Positions 1-6,409 of a stretch of 11,762 nucleotides of DNA are shown piece after piece. Position numbers and translations under genes: made by a program. The stretch is from a bacterium (GTDB taxonomy: Bacteria; Armatimonadota; Zipacnadia; Zipacnadales; Zipacnadaceae). Numbering within the stretch: the stretch's first letter is position 1; each line of letters opens with the position of its first letter. The notes under the pieces were generated by a model. That model did not search any database. It was not told where the DNA came from and saw nothing but the letters and a program-made list of their open reading frames with translations. The stretch is from contig JAUVXR010000047.1 of NCBI GenBank assembly GCA_030603495.1, positions 1 through 11,762 on the forward strand, in the 5' to 3' direction.

Positions 1-1
1 A

Positions 2-1177
2 TACGAGGACGAATTGCGAGAGATCAATTCAGGTTCACCGTGGAGGCAGGCGCGCGAGCGAGGAGAGACACATCCTGACTTGGTGCAATTCAATCGGGCA
101 TGGGGGGGACGGATGCCGAAGCGTGAAAACTGGATAGCTGCACCGATCGGGCAGGCCCATCCCGGTCGCCGCGTACTGGAGAAGGCGGCACGGGGCAACC
201 TGCGCACGGTGCGATTCAAGGCCATGCTCAGGGCAACCGACGTCCCGCGCCCGGCACTGATAAATGCTTTTGGGAAGTATGGCCCGACGCAACAGATCAA
301 TCAAGATGCGCTTCTCAGGCAACACGACCTGGCCGGCTTCCAGGTGGAGGTCGAGAAGATCATCAGTCGATTTCAGCCTGACCTGGTCGTGCTACAGGCA
401 CAGCGTGGCACCAATATGCTGCCGGCGACGGTATGGCAGCTGCGCGAGAAATGGCCCTGGATATTCTGGATGAATTTTGACGGTGACGTGCACGTGAAAA
501 TGGAGGAGCAGCCATTTTACTTTGAGATAGCGCGGGCCGTGCACCTCCAGACCGTGATTTCTCCCTCACTGTTCCCGCTGTATGCCTCGCGCGGTGTCGG
601 CGTGGCCTTCTGGCCCATCGGCATCGAGCCGGAATACATCCGGGAGCGCGGGCCGGTAGATGGGCCTGACGTGACCTTTCTGGGATCGTTGTATGGAGAA
701 GGAGTGTTCCCAGAGGCCGAGATGCGACGCGACGCCGTGGTGGCACTGGCAAAGAGCGGCCTGTCCCTCGGCCTATATGGCGGCGGGTGGCCCAGGGTCG
801 GGCTCGAGTCTAAATACACCGGTGAGAATCACACCGAGAACGCCGCGCTATACGCTGGCGCAAAGATGGCGCTCAGCATCTCGCAGAGCAAAGACCTGTG
901 GGGCTACACCTCCAACCGGCTGTATCAGATTTGCACTTGTGGCTGCCCGGCGCTGGTACAGCGATTCGTGGGAATGGAGGCGGGCGGCTACGTGGACGGC
1001 GAGACCTGCATCGCTTGGGCCACGACAGACGAGATGCTGGAGAAGGCGCGGTACTACGTGGCCCACGACACAGAACGCGAGCGCATCGGGGAAGCAGGGC
1101 GAGTGATGACGCTGGGCCGCCACACCTGGGCGCACCGGGTGGAGGCGCTGTTCGAGGTGATAGGGGGGCTGACGTGA
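2..1177 (+). CDS. CgeB-like / GT4-type glycosyltransferase, open at 5' edge
   Basis: Predicted cytoplasmic glycosyltransferase moving a sugar from a nucleotide-sugar donor to an unknown acceptor. The C-terminal half fits the Glyco_trans_1_2 (CgeB-like) pattern: FLGSLYG near nt 677-697, then YTSNRLYQ near nt 904-927 followed by a Cys/Gly-rich CTCGCP turn, a GxExC-like stretch and a closing HTWAHR segment. The N-terminal half has a Rossmann-like PDLVVLQA strand and a GIEP motif near nt 622-633. The reading frame is open to the left edge, so the gene may begin outside the window. In-window starts are TTG 14, with GAGG only 4 nt before it, and ATG 113. The segment before ATG 113, ending FNRAWGG, resembles the C-terminal end of many GT2 enzymes, so a two-domain enzyme is possible. 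The stop overlaps the next gene by 4 nt. Family call is fairly sure; start and acceptor are unknown. Confidence 0.72.
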   Translation, partial: YEDELREINSGSPWRQARERGETHPDLVQFNRAWGGRMPKRENWIAAPIGQAHPGRRVLEKAARGNLRTVRFKAMLRATDVPRPALINAFGKYGPTQQINQDALLRQHDLAGFQVEVEKIISRFQPDLVVLQAQRGTNMLPATVWQLREKWPWIFWMNFDGDVHVKMEEQPFYFEIARAVHLQTVISPSLFPLYASRGVGVAFWPIGIEPEYIRERGPVDGPDVTFLGSLYGEGVFPEAEMRRDAVVALAKSGLSLGLYGGGWPRVGLESKYTGENHTENAALYAGAKMALSISQSKDLWGYTSNRLYQICTCGCPALVQRFVGMEAGGYVDGETCIAWATTDEMLEKARYYVAHDTERERIGEAGRVMTLGRHTWAHRVEALFEVIGGLT

Positions 1178-1386
1178 GCGATGCTTGTACCTGTGACAAA
1201 GAGAGAGAGTTACGAGGCATCATCGTCTTGAATGGCGTAACCCGCGCACGGTTTGAGGAGCTTAAACGTGATCTCGAGATGGCGCTGGAGAGTAAGTCAT
1301 TCGAGGACGGGCTGTTGATACTCCACGAGGTGCCAGAAGTGCTTTACATTCCAGTTGGAGGCAAAAATGACCAGGCGAGCGATTAG
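1174..1386 (+). CDS. Small hypothetical protein (70 aa)
   Basis: I do not recognise this protein. The chosen start is the GTG at 1174, which overlaps the TGA of the upstream glycosyltransferase as GTGA; a purine-rich AGGGGG at 1162-1167 is well placed as ribosome binding site. The product begins SDACTCDKERELRG, contains a central helix-forming segment (RFEELKRDLEMALESK) and ends in a strand-rich part (EVLYIPVGG) followed by NDQASD. There is no signal peptide or membrane segment. Its TAG stop lies inside the first copy of the junction repeat, which also holds the ATG of the next gene, so translation of the two is probably coupled. The tight overlaps on both sides are the main reason to believe it is real. 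It is probably a small phage accessory protein. Confidence 0.6.
   Translation: MSDACTCDKERELRGIIVLNGVTRARFEELKRDLEMALESKSFEDGLLILHEVPEVLYIPVGGKNDQASD
1367..1386 (+). repeat. Gene-junction repeat, copy 1
   Basis: Twenty bases reading ATGACCAGGCGAGCGATTAG. The first three bases start the Cys/His protein gene and the last three are the stop of the 70-residue gene, one frame apart. It matches copies 2 and 4 at 16 of 20 positions. Confidence 0.6.
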
Positions 1387-1603
1387 AGTACCACCAGGCA
1401 GGACGGTCACATCGGCAGATCTGGGTATGCACCCGCAACCAGGCGGAGGTCCCACTTGTTGCACCGGTTTCTGTTCCAAGCGGGCCACGATGCGGGCCAC
1501 ATTCGGCAAGCGCGGATGGGCCTATCTGTGTGACGAGCACTGGCAGGGGGTCAGGGCCAGCGGCATGTGGGGGCACGCTATGACCGACTTTCGGGAGATA
1601 TGA
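1367..1603 (+). CDS. Small Cys/His protein, possibly zinc-binding (78 aa)
   Basis: Small protein of unknown function. ATG 1367 is chosen because GGAGG at 1357-1361 lies 5 nt upstream; the in-frame TTG at 1355 has no comparable site. The sequence has a CC-x3-C cluster (C31, C32, C36) and a later C-x2-H pair (C55, H58, in LCDEHW). This spacing, two metal-ligand pairs about 18 residues apart, is what small treble-clef-like or zinc-ribbon-like phage proteins often show. The N-terminus is basic (MTRRAIRVPPGR). Metal binding is inferred from cysteine spacing only; no named family is claimed. The stop codon sits at the start of the next gene (ATATGATG), a close coupling typical of this operon. Confidence 0.6.
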   Translation: MTRRAIRVPPGRTVTSADLGMHPQPGGGPTCCTGFCSKRATMRATFGKRGWAYLCDEHWQGVRASGMWGHAMTDFREI

Positions 1604-1622
1604 TGACCAAGCCAGCGGTTAG
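1603..1622 (+). repeat. Gene-junction repeat, copy 2
   Basis: Twenty bases reading ATGACCAAGCCAGCGGTTAG, at the start of the 129-residue protein gene. It differs from copy 4 at one base. Here the final TAG is not the stop of the upstream gene, which ends at 1603. Confidence 0.65.
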
Positions 1623-1992
1623 TATGATCCTGAATAGTCAGACCGGCTTATTCATCGGCGACGAGCCATTGCTACAAGTCTGTGTCAGCGGGATCAAGTG
1701 GTATCACGTGGGGGCTGCCGAGGTCGAGGTTTTTGGCCCATTCCCAGAGGCCCGCGCGGCGATGGAAAAGATTGTAGAGGGCAGTGACATCGACATCGTC
1801 GCAATATGCTGTGGGGCAAAGCGGAGATGCCGCCGTGATAACCAGCCCTTAATGTCGCTCAGACACATTCGCAATATCGAGCGGCGCATCGACCATCCTG
1901 TGGTATTGAGTCCCGATGATCTTGGCCGCTTGATGATTCGGGCATCATTCAATTGTGTATTGGAGTTTGCAGACTATGACCAAGCCACTTAG
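1603..1992 (+). CDS. Hypothetical protein (129 aa)
   Basis: Not recognised. The start ATG 1603 has GGGAG at 1593-1597 upstream with 5 nt spacing; ATG 1600 in the same frame would add one Met, and a farther ATG at 1567 lies inside the preceding gene. The protein looks like a small soluble alpha/beta domain: a strand-rich N-terminal third (LLQVCVSGIKWYHVGAAEV), a helix around FPEARAAMEKIVEG, a strand DIDIVAICCG, then a basic patch (KRRCRRD) and a mixed C-terminal part. No transmembrane segment or export signal is visible. The N-terminus, MTKPAVSMI, is nearly identical at DNA level to that of the GT2 gene at 2250, although the rest is unrelated. The TAG stop lies within the third junction repeat and overlaps the next gene by 17 nt. 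Confidence 0.6.
   Translation: MTKPAVSMILNSQTGLFIGDEPLLQVCVSGIKWYHVGAAEVEVFGPFPEARAAMEKIVEGSDIDIVAICCGAKRRCRRDNQPLMSLRHIRNIERRIDHPVVLSPDDLGRLMIRASFNCVLEFADYDQAT
1976..1992 (+). repeat. Gene-junction repeat, copy 3 (3 nt shorter)
   Basis: Seventeen bases, ATGACCAAGCCACTTAG. The first twelve are identical to copies 2 and 4 and the rest is three bases shorter. It provides the start of the 97-residue gene and the TAG of the 129-residue gene. Confidence 0.55.
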
Positions 1993-2269
1993 TGTGAGCG
2001 ACAAACAGAGGCATCGAGCGGTCTGGCGCGAGTTCTGGAATCGCTATGTCGGCAAATACCGTAGCAGATTAGAGGCACATCAGCGTATACAGATTTATGG
2101 CGATGCGCTGAAAGCAGGTCATACACACGATAGAGCCTATGCCCTGGCCATTGCACCAGATGCTCAATTGCCAGATATTGTTTTCGAGGTAGCGGGCCGT
2201 TCCCGTGGTGGAGGATGTGCAATGTGCGCAAGGATTGCGAGAGGTGCAAATGACCAAGCCAGCAGTTAG
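1976..2269 (+). CDS. Hypothetical basic protein (97 aa)
   Basis: Not recognised. ATG 1976 gives MTKPLSVSDKQRHRAVW; TGGAG at 1961-1965 is about 10 nt upstream, and an earlier in-frame GTG at 1955 has no better site. The first two thirds are strongly basic and helix-prone (RHRAVWREFWNRYVGKYRSRLEAHQR), rich in aromatic residues, and could bind nucleic acid or protein. The C-terminal part is Gly/Arg-rich with a CAMC pair (C86/C89 region) and ends GANDQASS. The last codons are created by the fourth junction repeat, where the TAG stop overlaps the start of the GT2 gene by 20 nt. Codon use resembles the neighbours less well than in the large genes, so confidence is moderate. Confidence 0.55.
   Translation: MTKPLSVSDKQRHRAVWREFWNRYVGKYRSRLEAHQRIQIYGDALKAGHTHDRAYALAIAPDAQLPDIVFEVAGRSRGGGCAMCARIARGANDQASS
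2250..2269 (+). repeat. Gene-junction repeat, copy 4
   Basis: Twenty bases, ATGACCAAGCCAGCAGTTAG. They start the GT2 gene (MTKPAVS, a natural GT2 N-terminus) and end the 97-residue gene. Since MTKPAVSIITP is a typical GT2 beginning, this may be the original copy from which the others derive. Confidence 0.65.
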
Positions 2270-3485
2270 CATAATCACACCAGTTCGGGCCACCAATGAA
2301 CAGCACGTCGAATGGTTGCACGGGGCGGTGGGCAGCGTCGTGGCGCAATCGGCGAGTGATTGGGAGATGGTCATAGTTGACGACCATTCTACTGTTGAAT
2401 TGCCACGTTATGTCGATGAAGGTATCACAATTCTCCAGGCTACGGGCAATGGCGCAAGTGCCGCCCGCAACCAGGCGGCAGAGGCAGCGCGGTCTGACCT
2501 GTTGCTACCCCTGGACGCCGACGACCAGCTTGCACCGAACGCGCTTGAGACATTCCTGAAAGCCTGGGAAGGTCGCGGCGATGCCGGTATCATCTATAGC
2601 GACATCGTGATGTTTGGGCAGGATTTTGCCCGCGTGTACCTTGCGCCCGAGTACAGTTTTAGGACGTTACTCAAGGCTACATTTATGCTCGTCGGCAGCC
2701 TCCATCTCAAAGCTGACTGGCAGCGTGTCGGCGGCTGGCGACCGGACATGGAGGGCGGCTTGGAGGACTGGGAATACTGGCTGGCGATGGGCGAGATGGG
2801 TGTGTGTGGCAAGCGCGTGCCCGAGCCGCTATATTGGTACCGCCGGCGGGCGGGCGGACGGCTGGCGGCGCTCAAGGCTGACCCGACACGCTGGCACAAG
2901 GCGTACCAGAAGATGCGGGCGCTACACACAGATTCGTACAACGGGAGGTTTCCGATGGGTTGTTGTGGAGGAGCGGCACAATCAGTACCGAAGCGGCCGC
3001 GGGCGGGCACGCAGCCGCCACAGATCACAGGTGACAGGGTGCCCATCGTCTACATCGGCGCGAGGAAGGGCGACTTTTGGATAGTGGGCCAGACGAGCCG
3101 CGTCCGGTATCACATCATGGGCCAGGGTGAGTTCCTGGCTGACGATAGAGGCCGTGTCGGTGTGGACCGGCGCGACGTGCAGGCATTCACTTCGATGAAT
3201 CGGGGCCGCAACTTTAAGGTGGTCCATCCGCCAGCACCAGCAGCGCCGAAGCCGGTAGCACAAGCCGTGCCAGAAAAGAGCGAGGCGTGGGAGCCGGTGG
3301 CGATGGAGGAGCAGCGCGTCACGGTGAGCGTTCCACAGCCAGGCCCTGGCGACCTGACGCTCAAACAGTTGCGGGCATTGAAAAACCTGACCGCCAAAGA
3401 TGCACTGCGGATGCTGGGGGAGGAGCGAGGCAACAGGAATCGCGTGGGTGCTATTCGTTTCTTGGAGAAGGTGGCCGGTGGTTGA
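2250..3485 (+). CDS. GT2 glycosyltransferase fused to a phage small-protein domain
   Basis: A 411-residue fusion. Residues 1 to about 225 form a family 2 (GT-A) glycosyltransferase: AVSIITPVR at 5-13, VIVDD at 41-45, the donor/metal DAD motif at 89-91 in LPLDADD, and the ED catalytic-base region at 172-173 (GGLEDWEYW). Residues 236-411 differ: an MGCCGG start at 236-241, an SH3-like strand-rich block at about 262-326 (YIGARKGDFWIVG to VDRRDVQAF), a Pro/Ala linker at about 327-366, and a helical end at 368-408. The second half resembles small phage proteins from memory, not from a search. ATG 2250 is chosen for GAGAGG at 2239-2244; GTG 2205 is farther upstream in frame. An internal ribosome binding site precedes codon 236. 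It overlaps the previous gene by 20 nt and the next by 8 nt. GT2 identity is secure; acceptor unknown. Confidence 0.85.
   Translation: MTKPAVSIITPVRATNEQHVEWLHGAVGSVVAQSASDWEMVIVDDHSTVELPRYVDEGITILQATGNGASAARNQAAEAARSDLLLPLDADDQLAPNALETFLKAWEGRGDAGIIYSDIVMFGQDFARVYLAPEYSFRTLLKATFMLVGSLHLKADWQRVGGWRPDMEGGLEDWEYWLAMGEMGVCGKRVPEPLYWYRRRAGGRLAALKADPTRWHKAYQKMRALHTDSYNGRFPMGCCGGAAQSVPKRPRAGTQPPQITGDRVPIVYIGARKGDFWIVGQTSRVRYHIMGQGEFLADDRGRVGVDRRDVQAFTSMNRGRNFKVVHPPAPAAPKPVAQAVPEKSEAWEPVAMEEQRVTVSVPQPGPGDLTLKQLRALKNLTAKDALRMLGEERGNRNRVGAIRFLEKVAGG
2943..2957 (+). promoter_or_regulatory. Internal ribosome binding site inside the GT2 fusion gene
   Basis: GGGAGG at 2943-2948 lies 6 nt before an in-frame ATG at 2955. 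That ATG is exactly the first residue of the MGCCGG phage-type domain, so initiation here would release a separate 176-residue protein (2955-3485) in addition to the full fusion. Confidence 0.5.
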
Positions 3486-3726
3486 ACTAATATCGAGTGA
3501 CGTTAGACCGTTCCCAATCCAGCAGGGAAAACCGCGACGGAACAATGAAGGCGCATTGATAATACCGCATTGCAGTTTTATTCCGTGGTGGTTGGCAGCA
3601 GAAGCATACAAGAGTTACGTTGCACAGTTTGGTGATTCACAGTCTTTGGAACGCTTGGCGGAACGTGGTGGATTTGGGCGGAATGAATTGTTGCAATTGT
3701 TGAGGTTTAGTAATGAGCCCTCGTGA
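3478..3726 (+). CDS. Small conserved-looking phage protein (82 aa)
   Basis: The only suitable start is GTG 3478, with GGAG at 3464-3467 upstream; it overlaps the end of the GT2 gene by 8 nt. The protein has an aromatic/hydrophobic middle (HCSFIPWWLAAEAYKSYVAQFG) followed by a compact motif SQSLERLAERGGFGRNELLQLL. That motif recalls small helical proteins near phage head/tail genes, which I know by pattern but cannot name. No signal peptide or metal site is evident. The base composition is clearly more AT-rich than the flanking glycosyltransferase genes, suggesting a different origin. Its stop overlaps the next gene by 14 nt. Real gene likely; function unknown. Confidence 0.65.
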   Translation: MVELISSDVRPFPIQQGKPRRNNEGALIIPHCSFIPWWLAAEAYKSYVAQFGDSQSLERLAERGGFGRNELLQLLRFSNEPS

Positions 3727-4444
3727 CTACAGAATCCGCGCCGTCTGCTATGGCACGGATGGGCGGCATACTACGCGCAAGATGGTGCCGTGCCTGCGTG
3801 AGCTAGAGGCGCTGTTGCAGAAGCTGCCAGGCGTCGAGGTCGCGGCGTGGACGATGGACAAGTTGATGCAGACGATGTACTGGACGGCACATAAGAAGCT
3901 TGCTACCGGCCCGACCTGCGGGCACAAATCGTGGAAGGCATACATCGTAATGCGTGAGTTGCTGAACGTGGACGAGGGAGACGTGGTTCTCTACTTAGAC
4001 GCCGACATACGCTGGCGTCCGGGCGTGGACCTGTTAGCTCGATTCGTGGATGTGGCGAAGGAGCGGGGAATTGTACTGCGCCGTTCCAGATTCAAGAACA
4101 GGGAATTTACACAGCGCGACACGTTTGTCTGCATGGGGATGAACGAAGAAAAGTATTGGAAAGCCCCCCAGGTCTTCGGCGGCATGTTGGCATTCGAGCG
4201 CGGCAACCGTGCGCTTCGATTCGTCCACGACTGGCTCGTGGCTTCATTGTCCTATGATGTGATCACTGCCAAGAAGAGCACGCGTGGCAAAGAGTTTCCA
4301 ACTTTCTGTGCACATCGGCGGGAACAAAGCATCCTGTCGACTCTAGCCGTACACTATGACGTGGAACTATATCAGGCCGACGATGTATTCGTTCACAAAA
4401 ACCGGTGCGGTGCAGAGCCGCCAGGATACGAGGCGAGAGAATGA
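3713..4444 (+). CDS. Glycosyltransferase-like protein with DxD motif (243 aa)
   Basis: Probable GT-A-fold glycosyltransferase acting on a nucleotide sugar in the cytoplasm. Visible features: a KSWKAYIVMRELL segment at 72-84, then DEGDVVLYLDADIRW with the metal-binding DAD at 96-98, a FGGMLAFERG segment at 155-164, and HRREQSIL at 201-208. This order (K-x-W-K, GD-x3-Y-x-D-x-D, GG, H-x-x-QS) is seen in a broad group of uncharacterised polysaccharide-type glycosyltransferases; I do not assign a CAZy family. Start ATG 3713 has GAGG at 3702-3705 with 7 nt spacing. The stop overlaps the next start as ATGA, so it is translationally coupled to the UDP-sulfoquinovose synthase gene. That makes it a candidate, though unproven, sulfoquinovosyltransferase. 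Confidence 0.7.
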   Translation: MSPRDYRIRAVCYGTDGRHTTRKMVPCLRELEALLQKLPGVEVAAWTMDKLMQTMYWTAHKKLATGPTCGHKSWKAYIVMRELLNVDEGDVVLYLDADIRWRPGVDLLARFVDVAKERGIVLRRSRFKNREFTQRDTFVCMGMNEEKYWKAPQVFGGMLAFERGNRALRFVHDWLVASLSYDVITAKKSTRGKEFPTFCAHRREQSILSTLAVHYDVELYQADDVFVHKNRCGAEPPGYEARE

Positions 4445-5625
4445 AAGTCTACATCGCCGGGATCGACGGCTACCTGGGCTGGCCACTGGCGCAATGCCTG
4501 GCGGCACGTGGTCACGAGATTGCTGGAGGGGATTGCCTCTTACGCCGTAGGTGGGTGACGGAGATGGGTAGCCATAGCGCCATTCCTATCGCGCCCATGC
4601 GGGAGAGGCAGGCAGCTTTCGAGAAGCATTTCGGTGGGTTCACATACCGAGAGGGCAACGTACAGAATTACGCCTTCGTGAAAGAGGCTTTTCGGGCATT
4701 CCAGCCCGACGCCATCGTGCACTTGGCCGAATGTCCATCGGCACCGTACTCGATGATCGACGTACACCACGCTGTATGGACACAGACCAATAATATCGTA
4801 TCCACGCTCAATATACTCTTTGCCATGCGCGACGTATGCCCACAGGCGCACCTGGTCAAACTTGGCACGATGGGCGAGTACGGCACACCGAATCTGGACA
4901 TCCCAGAAGGATCCTTCGAGATCGAGTACCGGGGCCGCACTGAGACGCTGCCATTCCCACGCCAGGCCGGGAGTTGGTATCACCTGTCCAAGGTACACGA
5001 CTCCCACAACGTGGCTTTTGCGTGCAAGATATGGGGGCTGCGCAGCACAGACATCATGCAGGGCGTCGTGTTCGGCACACGCATAGACGAGATGGGTGAC
5101 GATCCGCGACTACTCACCCGCCTGGACTTTGACGAGGGCTTTGGTACGGTGATCAATCGCTACTGCTGCCAAGCCGTCATCGGTCACCCGTTGACGCCAT
5201 TCGGGCAGGGCCAGCAACGGCGCGGCTTCCTACCGCTGCGCGATTCGATGCAGTGCATGACGCTGGCCATCGAGAATCCGCCAGGGGCCGGTGAGTACAG
5301 AGTGTTCAACCAGTTCGAGGAGGTATACAACGTCACCGAGCTGGCGCACAAAGTCCGGGCGGCGGGCGAAGAATTGGGCCTCGACGTCAAAGTGCGCAGG
5401 ATCGAAAACCCACGCCTGGAGATGGAGGAGCACTATTACAACCCAGATCACGAGCACCTGCTGGATTTGGGATACCAACCCACGCCAGTAGATGGGGAGC
5501 TGCACGTCATGCTGGCTGACTTGATGGAGCACCGTGCCCGCATCGAGGAAAAGCGCAATGTGCTGATACCGGCGATTCGCTGGGATGGCACGCGGCAACG
5601 GTCACAGTTTTTGAGCGAGGAATAG
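4441..5625 (+). CDS. sqdB: UDP-sulfoquinovose synthase (SqdB/SQD1 family)
   Basis: Converts UDP-glucose and sulfite to UDP-sulfoquinovose (EC 3.13.1.1), the activated sulfonated sugar used for sulfolipid and, in some archaea, for protein glycans. It is an extended short-chain dehydrogenase of 394 residues, full length for the family. NAD-binding G-x-x-G-x-x-G is at 7-13 (GIDGYLG). The hallmark block LGTMGEYGTPN is at 141-151, and WYHLSKVHDSH at 179-189 supplies the catalytic Tyr and Lys: T143, Y180, K184, with the same spacing as T145/Y182/K186 of Arabidopsis SQD1. SAPYSMID at 100-107 and the C-terminal EYRVFNQFEE and EEHYYNPDH blocks also match the family. The plant-type EQRS before APYSM is ECPS here. 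ATG 4441 overlaps the upstream stop by 4 nt. A sqdB gene in a phage structural operon is unusual. Confidence 0.95.
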   Translation: MKVYIAGIDGYLGWPLAQCLAARGHEIAGGDCLLRRRWVTEMGSHSAIPIAPMRERQAAFEKHFGGFTYREGNVQNYAFVKEAFRAFQPDAIVHLAECPSAPYSMIDVHHAVWTQTNNIVSTLNILFAMRDVCPQAHLVKLGTMGEYGTPNLDIPEGSFEIEYRGRTETLPFPRQAGSWYHLSKVHDSHNVAFACKIWGLRSTDIMQGVVFGTRIDEMGDDPRLLTRLDFDEGFGTVINRYCCQAVIGHPLTPFGQGQQRRGFLPLRDSMQCMTLAIENPPGAGEYRVFNQFEEVYNVTELAHKVRAAGEELGLDVKVRRIENPRLEMEEHYYNPDHEHLLDLGYQPTPVDGELHVMLADLMEHRARIEEKRNVLIPAIRWDGTRQRSQFLSEE

Positions 5626-5626
5626 G

Positions 5627-6409
5627 ATGCAATCACTACGCACTCACGACGGCAAGATGACCATGGCCGAATGGTGGGCAGATCAGGAGAAGAGAAGGCG
5701 CAAACGGCGCATGACCTATCCCTTCGAGCCGTTCATCGAGCCCGGTGACCTGGCCTTCGACATCGGGGCGAGCCGGGGTGTGATGACCATCCTCCTCCGC
5801 TGGCTGGGGGCGCGGGTCATCGCGGTCGATCCACTGTACGTCGCTGCGCCGCAATACGTGCGAGAATTTGGCTGGAAGTTTGGCAAAGATAGCGACGTGA
5901 CCGCCGTGGCGAAGGCCGTCAGTGACCACGAGAATGGGACGACGCTACACGTCCACCGTAATCTGCCGTCCTACAGCACCATGGATAATACCTACCGGAC
6001 GCAGGGAGCACACGCCAGGTACTTTAACGACAAAGTTTGCTCCAAAGTGAGAGTGCCGACTACCACGCTCGATGCACTGATCACCAAGTATGGTGAGCCG
6101 GTATTCATCAAGATCGATGTGGAGGGCCACGAGGAATCAGTCATTCGCGGCTTGAGCGTGCCGGTACGGGCGCTCAATTTCGAGTTCCATCAGGACCGGC
6201 TGCGTATGGTTCTCAGCGCCACGCAGCGCCTCGACTCATTGGCGGACTATGAGTACAACTGGTCCACGAATCAAAGTTCTTTCAGGATCAAGGATGGATG
6301 GCTGGCCAGTGCTGAACTGCTGGTATATCTGCGGGCGAACCTGACCAAGAGTGGAGAGGGGGCATGGGGCGACATCTATTGTCGGCGTAGGGATGTGCAA
6401 TGGACATGA
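5627..6409 (+). CDS. FkbM family methyltransferase
   Basis: A 260-residue SAM-dependent methyltransferase of the FkbM family, typically O-methylating sugars or polyketide/glycan hydroxyls. The SAM-binding motif I is DIGASRG at 45-51, followed by the strand ARVIAVDP at 62-69. The family's second hallmark is VPTTTLDALITKYG at 143-156 followed by FIKIDVEGHEE at 160-170. A basic N-terminal stretch (EKRRRKRR, 21-28) precedes the domain. The start ATG 5627 lies one base after the upstream TAG, with GAGG at 5617-5620. Position directly after sqdB and two or three glycosyltransferases suggests that it methylates a sugar made or transferred by those enzymes (inference). The last 10 nt overlap the next gene. 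The acceptor is not visible from sequence. Confidence 0.88.
   Translation: MQSLRTHDGKMTMAEWWADQEKRRRKRRMTYPFEPFIEPGDLAFDIGASRGVMTILLRWLGARVIAVDPLYVAAPQYVREFGWKFGKDSDVTAVAKAVSDHENGTTLHVHRNLPSYSTMDNTYRTQGAHARYFNDKVCSKVRVPTTTLDALITKYGEPVFIKIDVEGHEESVIRGLSVPVRALNFEFHQDRLRMVLSATQRLDSLADYEYNWSTNQSSFRIKDGWLASAELLVYLRANLTKSGEGAWGDIYCRRRDVQWT

Noticed and set aside
1367-2269. Junction repeats as a phage attachment site or CRISPR array
   Set aside because: The repeats sit exactly on start codons at irregular distances (236-373 nt), with coding sequence between them, and no integrase or cas gene is present.
2982-3611. Long open frame on the - strand (209 residues)
   Set aside because: It is antisense to the GT2 fusion, has no plausible ribosome binding site, its composition is Arg/Cys/His-rich, and all credible genes are on the + strand.
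5230-5598. Open frame on the - strand (122 residues)
   Set aside because: Antisense to the end of the sqdB gene, whose protein match is unambiguous.
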